The notes: generated by a model from the letters alone, not told the origin. Shown: positions 26,213-34,240, counted from the stretch's first letter. The stretch is 64,000 nucleotides of DNA from Microbacterium sp. Marseille-Q6648 (GCF_943181415.1 NZ_CALPBZ010000001.1:620001-684000); one strand, 5' to 3'. Numbers and translations: made by a program.

Positions 26213-26731
26213 TCAGAACGGCACCGGATCGGCGGACGTGCTCTCCGGCTCGGCGGTGGCGTCGAGAGGGTCCGGCAGGGAGGCGGTCTCCCACGCATCG
26301 GCCGACTCCGGTGCGGATCCGGGCACCGCCCATGCCTGCGGGCCCGCCCCGCCGTCGGATGCGCCGGCGTGCGGGCGGGAGCGCTTCACGAACGCGCTCG
26401 TGCCGAAGCGCAGGTCGTGGCCGATCGACTCGGCATCGATGTCGACGGACGTCCCGCGCTTGGAGTCGTTCTCCCACTCCCGAACGAGCGGGCGGCCGGT
26501 GACGAGAACGCTCTCTCCCTTCTGCAACGACGCCGCTGCGTGCTCGCCCAGCTGACGGTACGCCGATACCGAGTACCAGGACGTACCGGTGTCGATCCAC
26601 TGACCGCTGTCGCGGTCGAGTCGACGCCGGTTGCTCGCCAGTCGGAAAGAGGTGACCGTCACCCCGCTGGGCAGCGTCCTCTGCACCGGCGGCGTGGCGA
26701 CGTTCCCGGTGATCGTGATCGTGTCGTACAT
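26213..26731 (-). CDS. Single-stranded DNA-binding protein family (accessory SSB)
   Basis: 172-residue OB-fold protein: MYDTITITGNVATPP, then TSWYSVSAYRQLGEHAAASLQKG and VLVTGRPLVREWEND cover the ssDNA-binding core (residues about 1-105). The C-terminus is low-complexity and ends DPVPF, close to the acidic DDxPF protein-interaction tip of canonical SSBs. It is not next to rpsF/rpsR, the usual place of the main ssb, so it is probably a paralogue. ATG 26731 has GGGAG 7 nt upstream. A 12-bp hairpin lies 37 bp upstream. Confidence 0.88.
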   Translation of the reverse strand: MYDTITITGNVATPPVQRTLPSGVTVTSFRLASNRRRLDRDSGQWIDTGTSWYSVSAYRQLGEHAAASLQKGESVLVTGRPLVREWENDSKRGTSVDIDAESIGHDLRFGTSAFVKRSRPHAGASDGGAGPQAWAVPGSAPESADAWETASLPDPLDATAEPESTSADPVPF

Positions 26732-26767
26732 GTCATCTCCCGTTCGTTGATCCGGGGACCTTCCCCG

Positions 26768-26808
26768 GTGGCATCGGTGGCCGGGTGCCCGCCGGTCACC
26801 GATGCCAC
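26768..26808 (-). promoter_or_regulatory. Stem-loop in the ssb upstream region
   Basis: A perfect 12-bp inverted repeat, GTGGCATCGGTG (26768-26779) with its complement (26797-26808), around a 17-nt G/C-rich loop. It is 37 bp upstream of the ssb start in the 240-bp divergent region with no gene end nearby, so it is a 5'-leader structure or binding site rather than an ordinary terminator. Role unknown. Confidence 0.45.
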
Positions 26809-26971
26809 GATCAGACTGTCCGGCCCGACGGGCGAACCCGACGCGGGAGCCGGCGCTGTGGAGGATCGCGACCGGGATCGGGGCTGGGGAGGACAGGGTG
26901 CGACGCGACCGGCCGCAAATGTCGGAGCCTGCCCATAGCGTGGGCGGACACGACAGGAAACGGGGCAACCG

Positions 26972-27229
26972 ATGCACACGACACCCGCCCTCGCCGAGCC
27001 ACGCACGCCGCCGGCGCTCGGGCGCCGCCGTCCGGTTCGCCTGATCGGCGCCGGCCCTTCGCTATGGCGCGTCGTCGACGGACGCGGGGTGGTGATCGGC
27101 CACCTGCAGCGCCTCGACGACGACCGCTACCGCGCGCGACGACTGCGTTTCGCGGCGCACGGATTCGTCGACATCGGCGATTTCTGGTCCGCCGACGACG
27201 CCGTCTCGGCGTTGCACGACAGCCGCTGA
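26972..27229 (+). CDS. Small conserved-looking protein of unknown function
   Basis: 85-residue protein, MHTTPALAEPRTPP at the start and FVDIGDFWSADDAVSALHDSR at the end. The middle (LWRVVDGRGVVIGHLQRLDDDRYRARR-type pattern) looks like a small beta-rich fold as in uncharacterised actinobacterial proteins with a DNA mismatch or SSB neighbour. AGGAAACGGGG lies 5-16 nt before the ATG. Divergent from ssb. No function is proposed. Confidence 0.65.
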   Translation: MHTTPALAEPRTPPALGRRRPVRLIGAGPSLWRVVDGRGVVIGHLQRLDDDRYRARRLRFAAHGFVDIGDFWSADDAVSALHDSR

Positions 27230-27239
27230 CGCGCTGACG

Positions 27240-27407
27240 TCAGATGACCGGCTCCATCTGGCGGTGGACCGAGGTGGGGGCGCTGTCACGCACGCGGGGC
27301 CACGCCTCGGCGAGGATCTCGACCGCGCGGACGAGGTCGCCGCCCGGCGCCGTGAACGGGATGCGCAGGTGACGCTCGTGTCCGCCGTCGACGGAGAGTC
27401 CATCCGG
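27240..27407 (-). pseudogene. C-terminal remnant of a MocR-type (GntR-aminotransferase) regulator
   Basis: The last 55 codons of a reading frame whose translation, GLSVDGGHERHLRIPFTAP followed by LVRAVEILAEAW, matches the C-terminal end of PLP-dependent MocR regulators (family recall: the SVDGxxERxLRLPFT region). A complete MocR has about 470 residues, including an N-terminal GntR HTH and the PLP lysine; none of this is present. Upstream codons do not look like a protein of this family. In related genomes a complete MocR gene usually faces yczE. It appears to be what remains after an internal deletion that kept the operator next to yczE. Confidence 0.6.
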
Positions 27408-27420
27408 CCACGATATCTGA

Positions 27421-27458
27421 ATTGGACTGCCGCGCAGCATCCAATAGTGGAGTTGGAT
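27421..27458 (+). promoter_or_regulatory. Candidate MocR-type operator upstream of yczE
   Basis: TTGGA occurs at 27422 and 27453 and inverted as TCCAA at 27440-27444, and CTGC/GCAG form an inner inverted repeat. Repeated TTGGA-type elements are typical of MocR operator regions next to yczE (recall). The assigned regulator is only a remnant, so this may be an orphan operator. Confidence 0.35.
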
Positions 27459-27464
27459 CGACCT

Positions 27465-28106
27465 GTGACGAGAAGGATTCTGCAGCTGGTGGTCGGGCTC
27501 GCCCTCTACGGCGCCGGATGCGCACTCACGGTCCGGGCGGGACTGGGGGTGGACCCGTGGACCGTCCTCGCGGAAGGGATGTCGGCGGTGACGGGCGTCG
27601 GTGTCGGGTGGGTCACCAACATCATCGGACTCGTCGTCCTGGCGGCGTGGATTCCGCTTCGGCAGCGACCCGGGATCGGAACCGTCGCCAACATCCTGCT
27701 CGTCGGAACGTCCATGCAGCTCACGCTCGGCGTCCTGCCGGTGGCGCAGGGTCTCGTCGGGCAAGGGGCGATGCTGCTGGCGGGGATCGTGATCGTCGCG
27801 ATCGCGTCGGGCCTGTACATCGGGGCGCGCTTCGGGCCGGGCCCGAGAGACGGGCTGATGACGGGCCTGCACACCCGCTTCGGATGGCCCATCTGGGCGT
27901 GCCGGGCCGGCGTCGAGGTGACCGTGCTCGCGCTCGGATGGTCGCTCGGCGGCACGGTCGGCGTCGGAACCGTGCTGTTCGCGCTGCTGATCGGCCCGCT
28001 CGTGCACGTCGCGCTGCGCGCGCTCGACACCCGGCGCCCAGCGCGGACTGCCGGCCGGAGGGGCGGATCCGATCGATCGCGCCGACGCATCGCGCCGGTC
28101 CGGTGA
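27465..28106 (+). CDS. YczE/YyaS/YitT family integral membrane protein
   Basis: 213-residue membrane protein with about five hydrophobic segments: QLVVGLALYGAGCALTVRAG at the N-terminus and the family pattern GLGVDPWTVLAEGMS, then GARFGPGPRDGLMTGL and an Arg-rich cytoplasmic tail. YczE in Bacillus is needed for surfactin production; the molecular role of the family is unknown. GTG 27465 (VTRRILQ) is chosen because GGAG lies 12 nt upstream; GTG 27447 is an alternative. Immediately downstream of a MocR remnant and TTGGA repeats. Confidence 0.88.
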   Translation: MTRRILQLVVGLALYGAGCALTVRAGLGVDPWTVLAEGMSAVTGVGVGWVTNIIGLVVLAAWIPLRQRPGIGTVANILLVGTSMQLTLGVLPVAQGLVGQGAMLLAGIVIVAIASGLYIGARFGPGPRDGLMTGLHTRFGWPIWACRAGVEVTVLALGWSLGGTVGVGTVLFALLIGPLVHVALRALDTRRPARTAGRRGGSDRSRRRIAPVR

Positions 28107-28136
28107 TCCTGCGGCCGGCTGCCGGGGCCGGTGGGG

Positions 28137-28349
28137 TCAGTGCTCCCGGAACTGAGGCCAATCGCTGCCCGGCGTCATGTGGGAATGCAGCGCGCCCTTG
28201 GCGATCTCCATCGTGGGATAGGTGCCGGCGGCCGCGTCGGCCCCGGCCATCGTGACGGTGTAGCCCTCGTCGCTCTTGCGGATCGTGCCGACGACGCCGG
28301 ACGCCCCGTAGGCGACCCAGAGGGCGTGGTGGGTTTCCGTGGTGCTCAT
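28137..28349 (-). CDS. 70-residue conserved protein of unknown function
   Basis: Small cytosolic protein, MSTTETHHALWVAYGASG at the start and a central IRKSDEGYTVTMAGADAA stretch, ending GSDWPQFREH. The pattern looks like a compact beta-sheet domain. Homologues seem common in Microbacteriaceae, sometimes annotated methyltransferase without any methyltransferase motif; I see none here. GGAAGGAG upstream of ATG 28349 is a good ribosome site. Convergent with yczE. Confidence 0.75.
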   Translation of the reverse strand: MSTTETHHALWVAYGASGVVGTIRKSDEGYTVTMAGADAAAGTYPTMEIAKGALHSHMTPGSDWPQFREH

Positions 28350-28450
28350 GGGAGAACTCCTTCCGATGCTCCTGACACGAACGCTACGCCAGCTCACGGG
28401 TGGGCGGAAGACCCGATCCGGGATGTGCGAACCGGTAATCTGGAACGCGA

Positions 28451-28523
28451 CCCCCAGTAGCTCAGTGGATAGAGCAGCGGCCTTCTAATCCGCCGGTCAG
28501 GTGTTCGAATCACCTCTGGGGGA
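28451..28523 (+). tRNA. tRNA-Arg (anticodon TCT)
   Basis: Acceptor stem CCCCCAG (28451-28457) pairs with CTGGGGG (28516-28522); discriminator A at 28523. The anticodon arm GCGGC-CTTCTAA-TCCGC has TCT in the loop and a C-T mismatch at the loop-closing pair (31-39). T-arm AGGTGTTCGAATCACCT is perfect. CCA not encoded. Confidence 0.95.
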
Positions 28524-28569
28524 CGCGCGGACGGCGACCGTGTCCCGCCCCGTGGCTAGGATGGTCCCC

Positions 28570-29196
28570 ATGGTGGGGGGCTCCGACAACGATCGTCTCG
28601 TATGGATCGACTGCGAGATGACGGGACTCGACCTCGCGGTCGACGAACTCGTCGAGATCGCCGTCGTGGTGACCGATTTCGAGCTCCGGCCGCTCGACCC
28701 GGGATTTCAGATCGTGATCCGCCCCGACGCCTCGGCGCTCGAGCACATGAACGACTTCGTGACGAAGATGCATGCCTCGTCCGGGCTGCTCGATGAGATC
28801 CCGCATGGCGTGACGGTCGCCGACGCCGAGTTTCAGGTCCTCGAGTACATCCAGCGGTTCGCCCCGATCGAGGGAAAGGCTCCGCTGGCCGGGAACACCA
28901 TCGGCACCGACCGCATGTTCCTCGCCAAGTACATGCCGCGCGTCGACCGCTGGCTCCACTACCGGAACGTGGATGTCTCGAGCATCAAGGAGCTCTCGCG
29001 ACGCTGGTACCCGCGTGCGTACATCCATGCGCCGGCCAAGGACGGCGGCCATCGCGCGCTCGCCGACATCCTCGAGTCCATTCGCGAACTCGCCTACTAC
29101 CGGCAGGCCGTTTTCGTGCCCGAACCCGGTCCCACGAGCGACGGCGCACGCGCGGCCGCGGCCTCGGTCGTGTCGTCATTCGCGTCCGGAATATGA
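28570..29196 (+). CDS. orn: Oligoribonuclease
   Basis: 3'-5' exonuclease that degrades 2-5-nt RNA and pGpG. 208 residues with the DEDDh residues in order: DCEMTGLDL (Asp, Glu), TIGTDRMFL (Asp), and HRALADILESI (His, Asp). Start: ATG 28570 preferred over ATG 28561. TAGGAT (28557-28562) is 7 nt upstream of 28570, giving a leaderless mRNA, or AGGA is a ribosome site; either supports 28570. It may also be read through from tRNA-Arg, which ends 47 bp upstream. tRNA-His follows 36 bp after its stop. Confidence 0.95.
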   Translation: MVGGSDNDRLVWIDCEMTGLDLAVDELVEIAVVVTDFELRPLDPGFQIVIRPDASALEHMNDFVTKMHASSGLLDEIPHGVTVADAEFQVLEYIQRFAPIEGKAPLAGNTIGTDRMFLAKYMPRVDRWLHYRNVDVSSIKELSRRWYPRAYIHAPAKDGGHRALADILESIRELAYYRQAVFVPEPGPTSDGARAAAASVVSSFASGI

Positions 29197-29232
29197 GAGA
29201 ATCGTCTGGTTGCCCACGCGAGTGGGAGACAT

Positions 29233-29309
29233 GGTGGGTATAGCTCAGTTGGTAGAGCACCTGGTTGTGGTCCAGGGGGCCGCGGGTTCAAGTCCCGTTA
29301 CTCACCCCA
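29233..29309 (+). tRNA. tRNA-His (anticodon GTG)
   Basis: G-1 at 29233 followed by acceptor GTGGGTA (29234-29240) paired with TACTCAC (29299-29305) and discriminator C opposite G-1, the identity hallmark of tRNA-His. Anticodon GTG at 29267-29269; CCA encoded at 29307-29309. The next base is the A of the peptidase start codon. Confidence 0.97.
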
Positions 29310-29663
29310 ATGCTTGAGATGGATGCCGTCGCGTTCGAACAGCTGGTCGTCGCCGAACTGGATGCGCTCCCGGACGACATGGTCGACGGACTGGACAACG
29401 TCGTGTTCGTCGTCGAAGACCGTCCCGACGACGGCAGCCTCGATCTGCTCGGGCTGTACGACGGATGGTCGCTCACCGAGCGCGACCGCTACGGCTCCGC
29501 GGGAGAACTGCCCGACCGGATCATCGTCTACCGCGAATCGCACCTGGCCGCATGCACCGATGAGGACGAGCTGCGCGACGAGGTCCATACGACCCTCGTC
29601 CACGAGATCGCCCACTACTACGGGATCGACGACGCCCGCCTGCACGAACTGGGCTGGGCGTGA
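29310..29663 (+). CDS. Minimal zinc metallopeptidase (DUF1025/zincin-like)
   Basis: 117-residue small zincin. The catalytic motif HEIAHYYGIDDARL, the form HExxHxxGxDD of the DUF1025 (PF06262, minimal-MMP) family, lies near the C-terminus; the N-terminal half is a mixed alpha/beta scaffold. Physiological substrate unknown. ATG 29310 is the base immediately after the tRNA-His CCA, so cleavage of the primary transcript at the tRNA 3' end would leave a leaderless message; ATG 29319 (MDAVAFEQL) is an alternative. Just upstream of clpS, so a role beside Clp proteolysis is possible but unproven. Its TGA overlaps the clpS ATG (TGATG). Confidence 0.9.
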   Translation: MLEMDAVAFEQLVVAELDALPDDMVDGLDNVVFVVEDRPDDGSLDLLGLYDGWSLTERDRYGSAGELPDRIIVYRESHLAACTDEDELRDEVHTTLVHEIAHYYGIDDARLHELGWA

Positions 29664-29962
29664 TGTCCCGCATCGCATCTCCCCTCACCGACCTCGACCT
29701 CGACCTCGAGCGTGTCGTCGGCCCGGACGTGCCGTGGCAGACCGTCGTCTGGGACGACCCGGTCAATCTGATGAGCTACGTCACCCACGTCTTCCAGGAG
29801 TACTTCGGCTTCCCCAAGGACGTCGCCGAGCGGCTCATGCTGGCGGTTCACCGAGAAGGCCGCGCCGTCGTGGCCGAGGGCGCGCGCGAGCAGATGGAAC
29901 TGCACGCGCAGGCGATGCACGACTACGGGCTGTGGGCCACGGTGAACCGGGTGTCGACGTGA
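29663..29962 (+). CDS. clpS: ATP-dependent Clp protease adaptor ClpS
   Basis: 99-residue adaptor that delivers N-degron substrates to the ClpC/ClpA unfoldase. Residues WQTVVWDDPVNLMSYV carry the conserved Asp and nearby binding-pocket residues, and AHVREGRAV-like LAVHREGRAVVAEG matches the ClpS core. ATG 29663 overlaps the metallopeptidase stop by one base (TGATG); its own stop overlaps the DUF2017 start by four bases (GTGA). Whether an N-end-rule ClpC is nearby cannot be seen here; ClpX in this window is not the usual ClpS partner. Confidence 0.95.
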   Translation: MSRIASPLTDLDLDLERVVGPDVPWQTVVWDDPVNLMSYVTHVFQEYFGFPKDVAERLMLAVHREGRAVVAEGAREQMELHAQAMHDYGLWATVNRVST

Positions 29963-30447
29963 CGGGGCGCATCGTCGTCGTCGACATCACCCGTCTCGAA
30001 GCCCGGCACCTGCGGCTCCTCGTGGAGCAGTTCCGCGACCTCGTGGCCGAGACGGACGCCGGCGGCGACGACCCCGCCCTGCGCCGTCTGTCACCCCCCG
30101 CCTACCCCGACGACGCCCGAGCCGCAGCCGAGTTCCGCTCGCTCACCGCGTCCGATCTCCTCGAACGGCGTCGCGCGGACGCCGAGACCGTCATGGAGTC
30201 GCTGACAGGTGCGGCGACCGTTGCGGACGACGATGCGGACGCGACCGACACCGTCGGGTTGGTGCTCGACGAAACCGAGACGCGAGCGTGGCTTCGCACC
30301 CTCGCAGCCGTGAGACTGGTGATCGCGACTCGCCTCGGCGTCGAGGAGGGCACCGCCCATGACGACGACGACCCTCGCTTCGGCGTCTACGAGTGGCTGG
30401 GCTACCGCCTCGAAGGGCTGGTCCGCGCCGTCGACGGCACGGACTGA
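29959..30447 (+). CDS. DUF2017 family protein
   Basis: 162-residue alpha-helical protein of the DUF2017 family that sits after clpS in many actinobacteria. In M. tuberculosis the homologue Rv1332 has been reported as a redox-sensing regulator (AosR), as I recall; it acts through Cys residues. The present protein contains no Cys, so that mechanism should not apply. GTG 29959 overlaps the clpS stop (GTGA) and gives VTGRIVVVDITRL. Tail-to-tail with the next gene, 1 bp apart. Confidence 0.85.
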   Translation: MTGRIVVVDITRLEARHLRLLVEQFRDLVAETDAGGDDPALRRLSPPAYPDDARAAAEFRSLTASDLLERRRADAETVMESLTGAATVADDDADATDTVGLVLDETETRAWLRTLAAVRLVIATRLGVEEGTAHDDDDPRFGVYEWLGYRLEGLVRAVDGTD

Positions 30448-30448
30448 G

Positions 30449-31042
30449 TCACGGCACCTCGAAGACGTGGGTCGCTCGTGCCCGCGGGTCGTCCCGGTCG
30501 ATGTGCACGCTCTCCTGATGCGCCCAGCGCTCCCAGTGGGGCCGGTACGCCTCCCCGTCGCGGTCGAGCGCGCGGCGCCGTCGTGCGGCAGCCGGCGCGT
30601 CGAGCCACACGCTGACGTCGGCCAGCCTGGCCGTCTTCTCGGTCAGAATGCCCGCACCCTCGACGATCAGCGGAAGCGACGGATCGATGGCGTGGGCCTC
30701 CGCATGCTCGCTCCGCTCCCAGTCCCACCGCTGCCAGACCCCGACGAGCCCTCGCGCGTGCGGATGCAGGATCGAGGCGAAGGCGGCCTCCACCCCTGCG
30801 TCGAGGCCGTCCCAGCCCGGATAGATCGAATCCATGGCCACGGATTGCACGCGTCCCCGCCCAGGCCAGAGCGCCACGAGCCGGCGGGCGAGCGAGGACT
30901 TGCCGGCGCCGCTGCGACCGTCGATCAAGATGACCGGATTCGCGGCGGACAACCTGACGACGTCCGCCAGCACCTGCGTCGCGGCGGTGTCCAGCGCGCG
31001 GGCGAGGGGGTCCGGCTTACTTCTTGAGGGCGCGGATGACAC
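30449..31042 (-). CDS. P-loop NTPase, uridine-kinase-like
   Basis: 197-residue protein with Walker A GRSGAGKSS and a later phosphotransfer-type Asp region (VSVWLDAPAAARRRRALDRD). It resembles small uridine kinase/NMP kinase-type P-loop proteins, but lacks the full uridine kinase length. GTG 31042 is the least bad start: it overlaps the preceding gene by 26 bp and has no ribosome site. Substrate unknown; the name kinase is inferred. Confidence 0.75.
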   Translation of the reverse strand: MSSAPSRSKPDPLARALDTAATQVLADVVRLSAANPVILIDGRSGAGKSSLARRLVALWPGRGRVQSVAMDSIYPGWDGLDAGVEAAFASILHPHARGLVGVWQRWDWERSEHAEAHAIDPSLPLIVEGAGILTEKTARLADVSVWLDAPAAARRRRALDRDGEAYRPHWERWAHQESVHIDRDDPRARATHVFEVP

Positions 31043-31337
31043 GGCTGAGAGCACGTCCGGCGACCCAGACGAACGGGATGCCGACGGCCAGCAGCGATAC
31101 CAGGTTGGGCTCGAAGCGCAGGTCATCGCCCCGGCGCACGTAGGCGCCGACCGGGAACGTGTATCCCCCTCCCCCGCCGCCGCCGTTGCCGGACTCGTCG
31201 GAGCCGCCGCCGAATCCTGTCCACGTGAGGGCGACCGGGATGAGCTTCACCCCATCCACGTCCTGCTGCTCTCCATAGGCGCTGGTGACTCCGAGCGCGG
31301 CGGACTGCTTGGCGAGTTCGAGTGCGATGTTGGGCAT
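31017..31337 (-). CDS. GerW/YtfJ-family protein
   Basis: 106-residue protein of the GerW/YtfJ sporulation-protein family, which in non-sporulating actinobacteria has no known function. The hallmark run of Gly residues GNGGGGGGGYTFPVGAYV is near residues 52-69, and a hydrophobic C-terminal segment (LVSLLAVGIPFVWVAGRAL) could anchor it. Start ATG 31337 lies 9 bp after the dinB stop. Its 3' end overlaps the kinase-like gene. Confidence 0.82.
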   Translation of the reverse strand: MPNIALELAKQSAALGVTSAYGEQQDVDGVKLIPVALTWTGFGGGSDESGNGGGGGGGYTFPVGAYVRRGDDLRFEPNLVSLLAVGIPFVWVAGRALSRVIRALKK

Positions 31338-31346
31338 GTGTCCACG

Positions 31347-32660
31347 CTACTCGTCAGAGGCGCGCCTGCCCAGGCGCGCGCGATCGGTGTCCGATCCGTT
31401 CTCCTCGGGGTGCGGCACGCGTGGGTGCGAAGGCAGCGTCCCACCGCCTCGGGCGGTGCCGAGCAACGCTGCACGCGTCACAGCCCCCCGCCCGAATCGC
31501 GCTGCCGCTCCGTCGAGGGCATCCTCGACCCGCCGCCACTCCTCGTCATCGTCCCAGAGGGCCGGAGGCGCCGCTCCGGCCGGGACCAGCCGTTCGGCCC
31601 GTACACCGATCAGCCGGACGGGAAGGGCCTGGTCCACGGCGGCGAACAGATCCAGAGCGGCCCGACCGATGCGCTGTCCGACTGCGGTCGGCTCGGACAG
31701 CGTCAGCGACCGGGAGATGGTGGTGAAGTCGGAGAACCGCACCTTGACAGCCACCGACGAAGCCTCCCACCCGCCGTGACGCAGGCGAGCACCCACCCGA
31801 TCGGCGAGCCGACGCAGTTCGGTACGCAGGACGACGGCGTCCGTCACGTCCTCGTCGAACGTCTCCTCATGTCCGACGCTCTTCTCGACGCGAAGGGTGT
31901 CGACCTGTCGAGGGTCGATTCCGCGGGCGAGATGCCAGATCCGCTCGCCCATCGCGGGGCCGAGCGCACGCTCCAGCACCGGCCGGGGAGTGGCGAGGAC
32001 GTCGCTCACCGTCCGGATGCCGCGACTTTCCAGCGCCTCGGACGCCTTGGGGCCGACGCCCCAGAGGGCACGCACCGAGCGCGGTGCGAGGAATCGTGCG
32101 GTGTCCGCCTCCGCGACGATGAGGAGCCCGTCCGGCTTGCTGATCGTGGAGGCCATCTTGGCGACATGCTTCGTGGCCGCCGCGCCGATGCTGCACGTGA
32201 GTCCCGTCTCCTCCTTCACCCGGCGGCGAAGGTCACGGGCGATGACACCCGGGCTTCCCCACAGCCGTCGCACCCCCCGCACGTCGAGGAAGGCCTCGTC
32301 GATCGACAGCGGCTCCACCAGCGGCGTCACGTCTCGGAAGAGCTGCATGACCTGGCCCGAGAGCTCGACATACCTGGCGAAGTGCGGTGGCACCACGATC
32401 GCGGTCGGACAGAGGCGCAGAGCCTGTCCCACCGGCATCGCGGAGCGCACCCCGAACCGTCGAGCCTCGTACGACGCGCTCGAGACCACGCCCCGCCCCT
32501 CCGGGGCGCCGATGATGATCGGCTTGCCCCGCAGCGAGGGGTCGTCGAGCACTTCGACGGCGGCATAGAACGCGTCCATGTCGACGTGGAGGATGCCGGC
32601 GCCGGTGTCGTCGGCATCGACCGGCGACACGAGCCGACCGGTTCCGTCTCCTCGTCCCAT
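31347..32660 (-). CDS. dinB: DNA polymerase IV (Y-family)
   Basis: Error-prone translesion polymerase, 437 residues. Catalytic carboxylates are in HVDMDAFYAAVE (motif I) and SIDEAFLDV (motif III); thumb and little-finger domains follow. The last 25 residues carry no clear QLxLF clamp motif. Start ATG 32660. I see no SOS box upstream. Same strand as gatB, with 47 bp between them. Confidence 0.95.
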   Translation of the reverse strand: MGRGDGTGRLVSPVDADDTGAGILHVDMDAFYAAVEVLDDPSLRGKPIIIGAPEGRGVVSSASYEARRFGVRSAMPVGQALRLCPTAIVVPPHFARYVELSGQVMQLFRDVTPLVEPLSIDEAFLDVRGVRRLWGSPGVIARDLRRRVKEETGLTCSIGAAATKHVAKMASTISKPDGLLIVAEADTARFLAPRSVRALWGVGPKASEALESRGIRTVSDVLATPRPVLERALGPAMGERIWHLARGIDPRQVDTLRVEKSVGHEETFDEDVTDAVVLRTELRRLADRVGARLRHGGWEASSVAVKVRFSDFTTISRSLTLSEPTAVGQRIGRAALDLFAAVDQALPVRLIGVRAERLVPAGAAPPALWDDDEEWRRVEDALDGAAARFGRGAVTRAALLGTARGGGTLPSHPRVPHPEENGSDTDRARLGRRASDE

Positions 32661-32707
32661 AGGCCGATTCTCTCCCGGACCGCCGACTCGCGCCGGGCGG
32701 ACCGCGG

Positions 32708-34240
32708 CTACGCCGAGGCGCGCTCCAGCACGAGCTCCCGCACACGGGCGGCATCAGCCTGCCCGCGCATCGCCTTCATGACCGCACCGATGATGGCTCC
32801 GGCTGCCTGAACCTTGCCGTCGCGGATCTTGGCGAGGACGTCCGGCTGCGCGGCGAGGGCTTCATCGATCGCGGCGAGGAGCGGACCGTCGTCCGAGACC
32901 ACGGCGAGTCCCCGGGCATCGACCACCTCCTGCGGAGTGCCCTCGCCCGCGATGACGCCCTCGAGCACCTGCCGGGCGAGCTTGTCGGTGAGCGTCCCGG
33001 TGTCGATGAGACCCTGCAGTGCCGCGACATCCGCCGGAGACACGAGCTCGGCGGCTTCGCGTCCGGACGCATTGGCGAGTCGTGTGATCTCGCCTGTCCA
33101 CCATTTGCGCGCGGAAGCGGGCGCGGCGCCGGCGGCGATCGTGGCCTCGACCTCGGTCAGCAGACCTCCGTTGACCACATCCTGGAACTCCAGGTCGGTG
33201 TATCCCCATTCCGCCTTCAGACGGCGACGGCGGGCGGCCGGCGGCTCCGGCAGGGCTGCCCGGAGTTCTTCGATGAGATCGTCGGTCGGCTCGACGGGAA
33301 GGAGGTCGGGCTCGGGGAAGTAGCGGTAGTCGTCGGCGTCGGACTTCGGCCGGCCGGCACTGGTCGTGCCGGTGTCCTCATGCCAGTGACGCGTCTCCTG
33401 GATGATCGTCCCGCCCCCGGCGAGGATGGCCGCCTGACGCTGGATCTCGTAGCGGACAGCACGTTCGACCGAGCGCATCGAGTTGACGTTCTTCGTCTCG
33501 GTACGGGTTCCCAGGGGTGCGGGCGCCTCTCCCGCAGGAGTGCGCGGTCGCAGCGACACGTTGGCATCGCATCGCAGATTGCCCCGCTCCATGCGCGCCT
33601 CGGATATGCCCAGCGACAGCACGATGTCGCGGATGGTCTGCACGTACGCCTTGGCGATCTCGGGAGCTCGGTGCTCGGCGCCGAAGATCGGCTTGGTCAC
33701 GATCTCGACCAGAGGCACACCGGCGCGGTTGTAGTCCACGAGGGAGTACTCGGCCCCTTGGATGCGGCCGGTCGACCCGCCGACGTGCGTGAGCTTGCCG
33801 GCATCCTCCTCCATATGGGCGCGCTCGATCGGGACCTCCACGATCGAGCCGTCGGTCAGCTCCACCTCGATCCGACCCTCGAACGCGATCGGCTCGTCGT
33901 ACTGGGAGATCTGGTAGTTCTTGCCGAGGTCCGGGTAGAAGTAGTTCTTGCGCGCGAACCGGCTGGAGGGCGCGATGGAGCATCCCAGCGCGAGGCCGAG
34001 GCTGATCGAGGATCGCACCGCATCGGCGTTGACGACCGGGAGCGCACCCGGAAGCCCCATGTCGACCGGCGCCACGAGCGTGTTGGGGCCGGCGCCGTGG
34101 TTGTCGGCGTGGGCGGGGTTCGCCGCCGCCGAGAACATCTTCGTCCGGGTGTTCAGTTCGACGTGGACTTCGAATCCGAGGACGGGCTCGAACAGTTCCA
34201 GTGCCTTGTCGAAGTCCATGAGATCGGCCTTGGCCATCAT
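32708..34240 (-). CDS. gatB: Aspartyl/glutamyl-tRNA(Asn/Gln) amidotransferase subunit B
   Basis: Kinase/tRNA-binding subunit of GatCAB that amidates Glu-tRNA(Gln) (and Asp-tRNA(Asn)). 510 residues: [15 protein letters not shown] at the N-terminus, [19 protein letters not shown] near residues 90-108, zinc-cradle region, and a C-terminal YqeY-like tail domain (about residues 360-510). ATG 34240 overlaps the gatA stop (ATGATG with TGA), so translation is coupled. GatC, GatA and GatB are consecutive. Confidence 0.97.
   Translation of the reverse strand: MMAKADLMDFDKALELFEPVLGFEVHVELNTRTKMFSAAANPAHADNHGAGPNTLVAPVDMGLPGALPVVNADAVRSSISLGLALGCSIAPSSRFARKNYFYPDLGKNYQISQYDEPIAFEGRIEVELTDGSIVEVPIERAHMEEDAGKLTHVGGSTGRIQGAEYSLVDYNRAGVPLVEIVTKPIFGAEHRAPEIAKAYVQTIRDIVLSLGISEARMERGNLRCDANVSLRPRTPAGEAPAPLGTRTETKNVNSMRSVERAVRYEIQRQAAILAGGGTIIQETRHWHEDTGTTSAGRPKSDADDYRYFPEPDLLPVEPTDDLIEELRAALPEPPAARRRRLKAEWGYTDLEFQDVVNGGLLTEVEATIAAGAAPASARKWWTGEITRLANASGREAAELVSPADVAALQGLIDTGTLTDKLARQVLEGVIAGEGTPQEVVDARGLAVVSDDGPLLAAIDEALAAQPDVLAKIRDGKVQAAGAIIGAVMKAMRGQADAARVRELVLERASA

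Noticed and set aside
31347-32700. SOS box before dinB
   Set aside because: No TCGAAC-N4-GTTCGA-type sequence is present in the 47-bp gap to gatB or close upstream of dinB.
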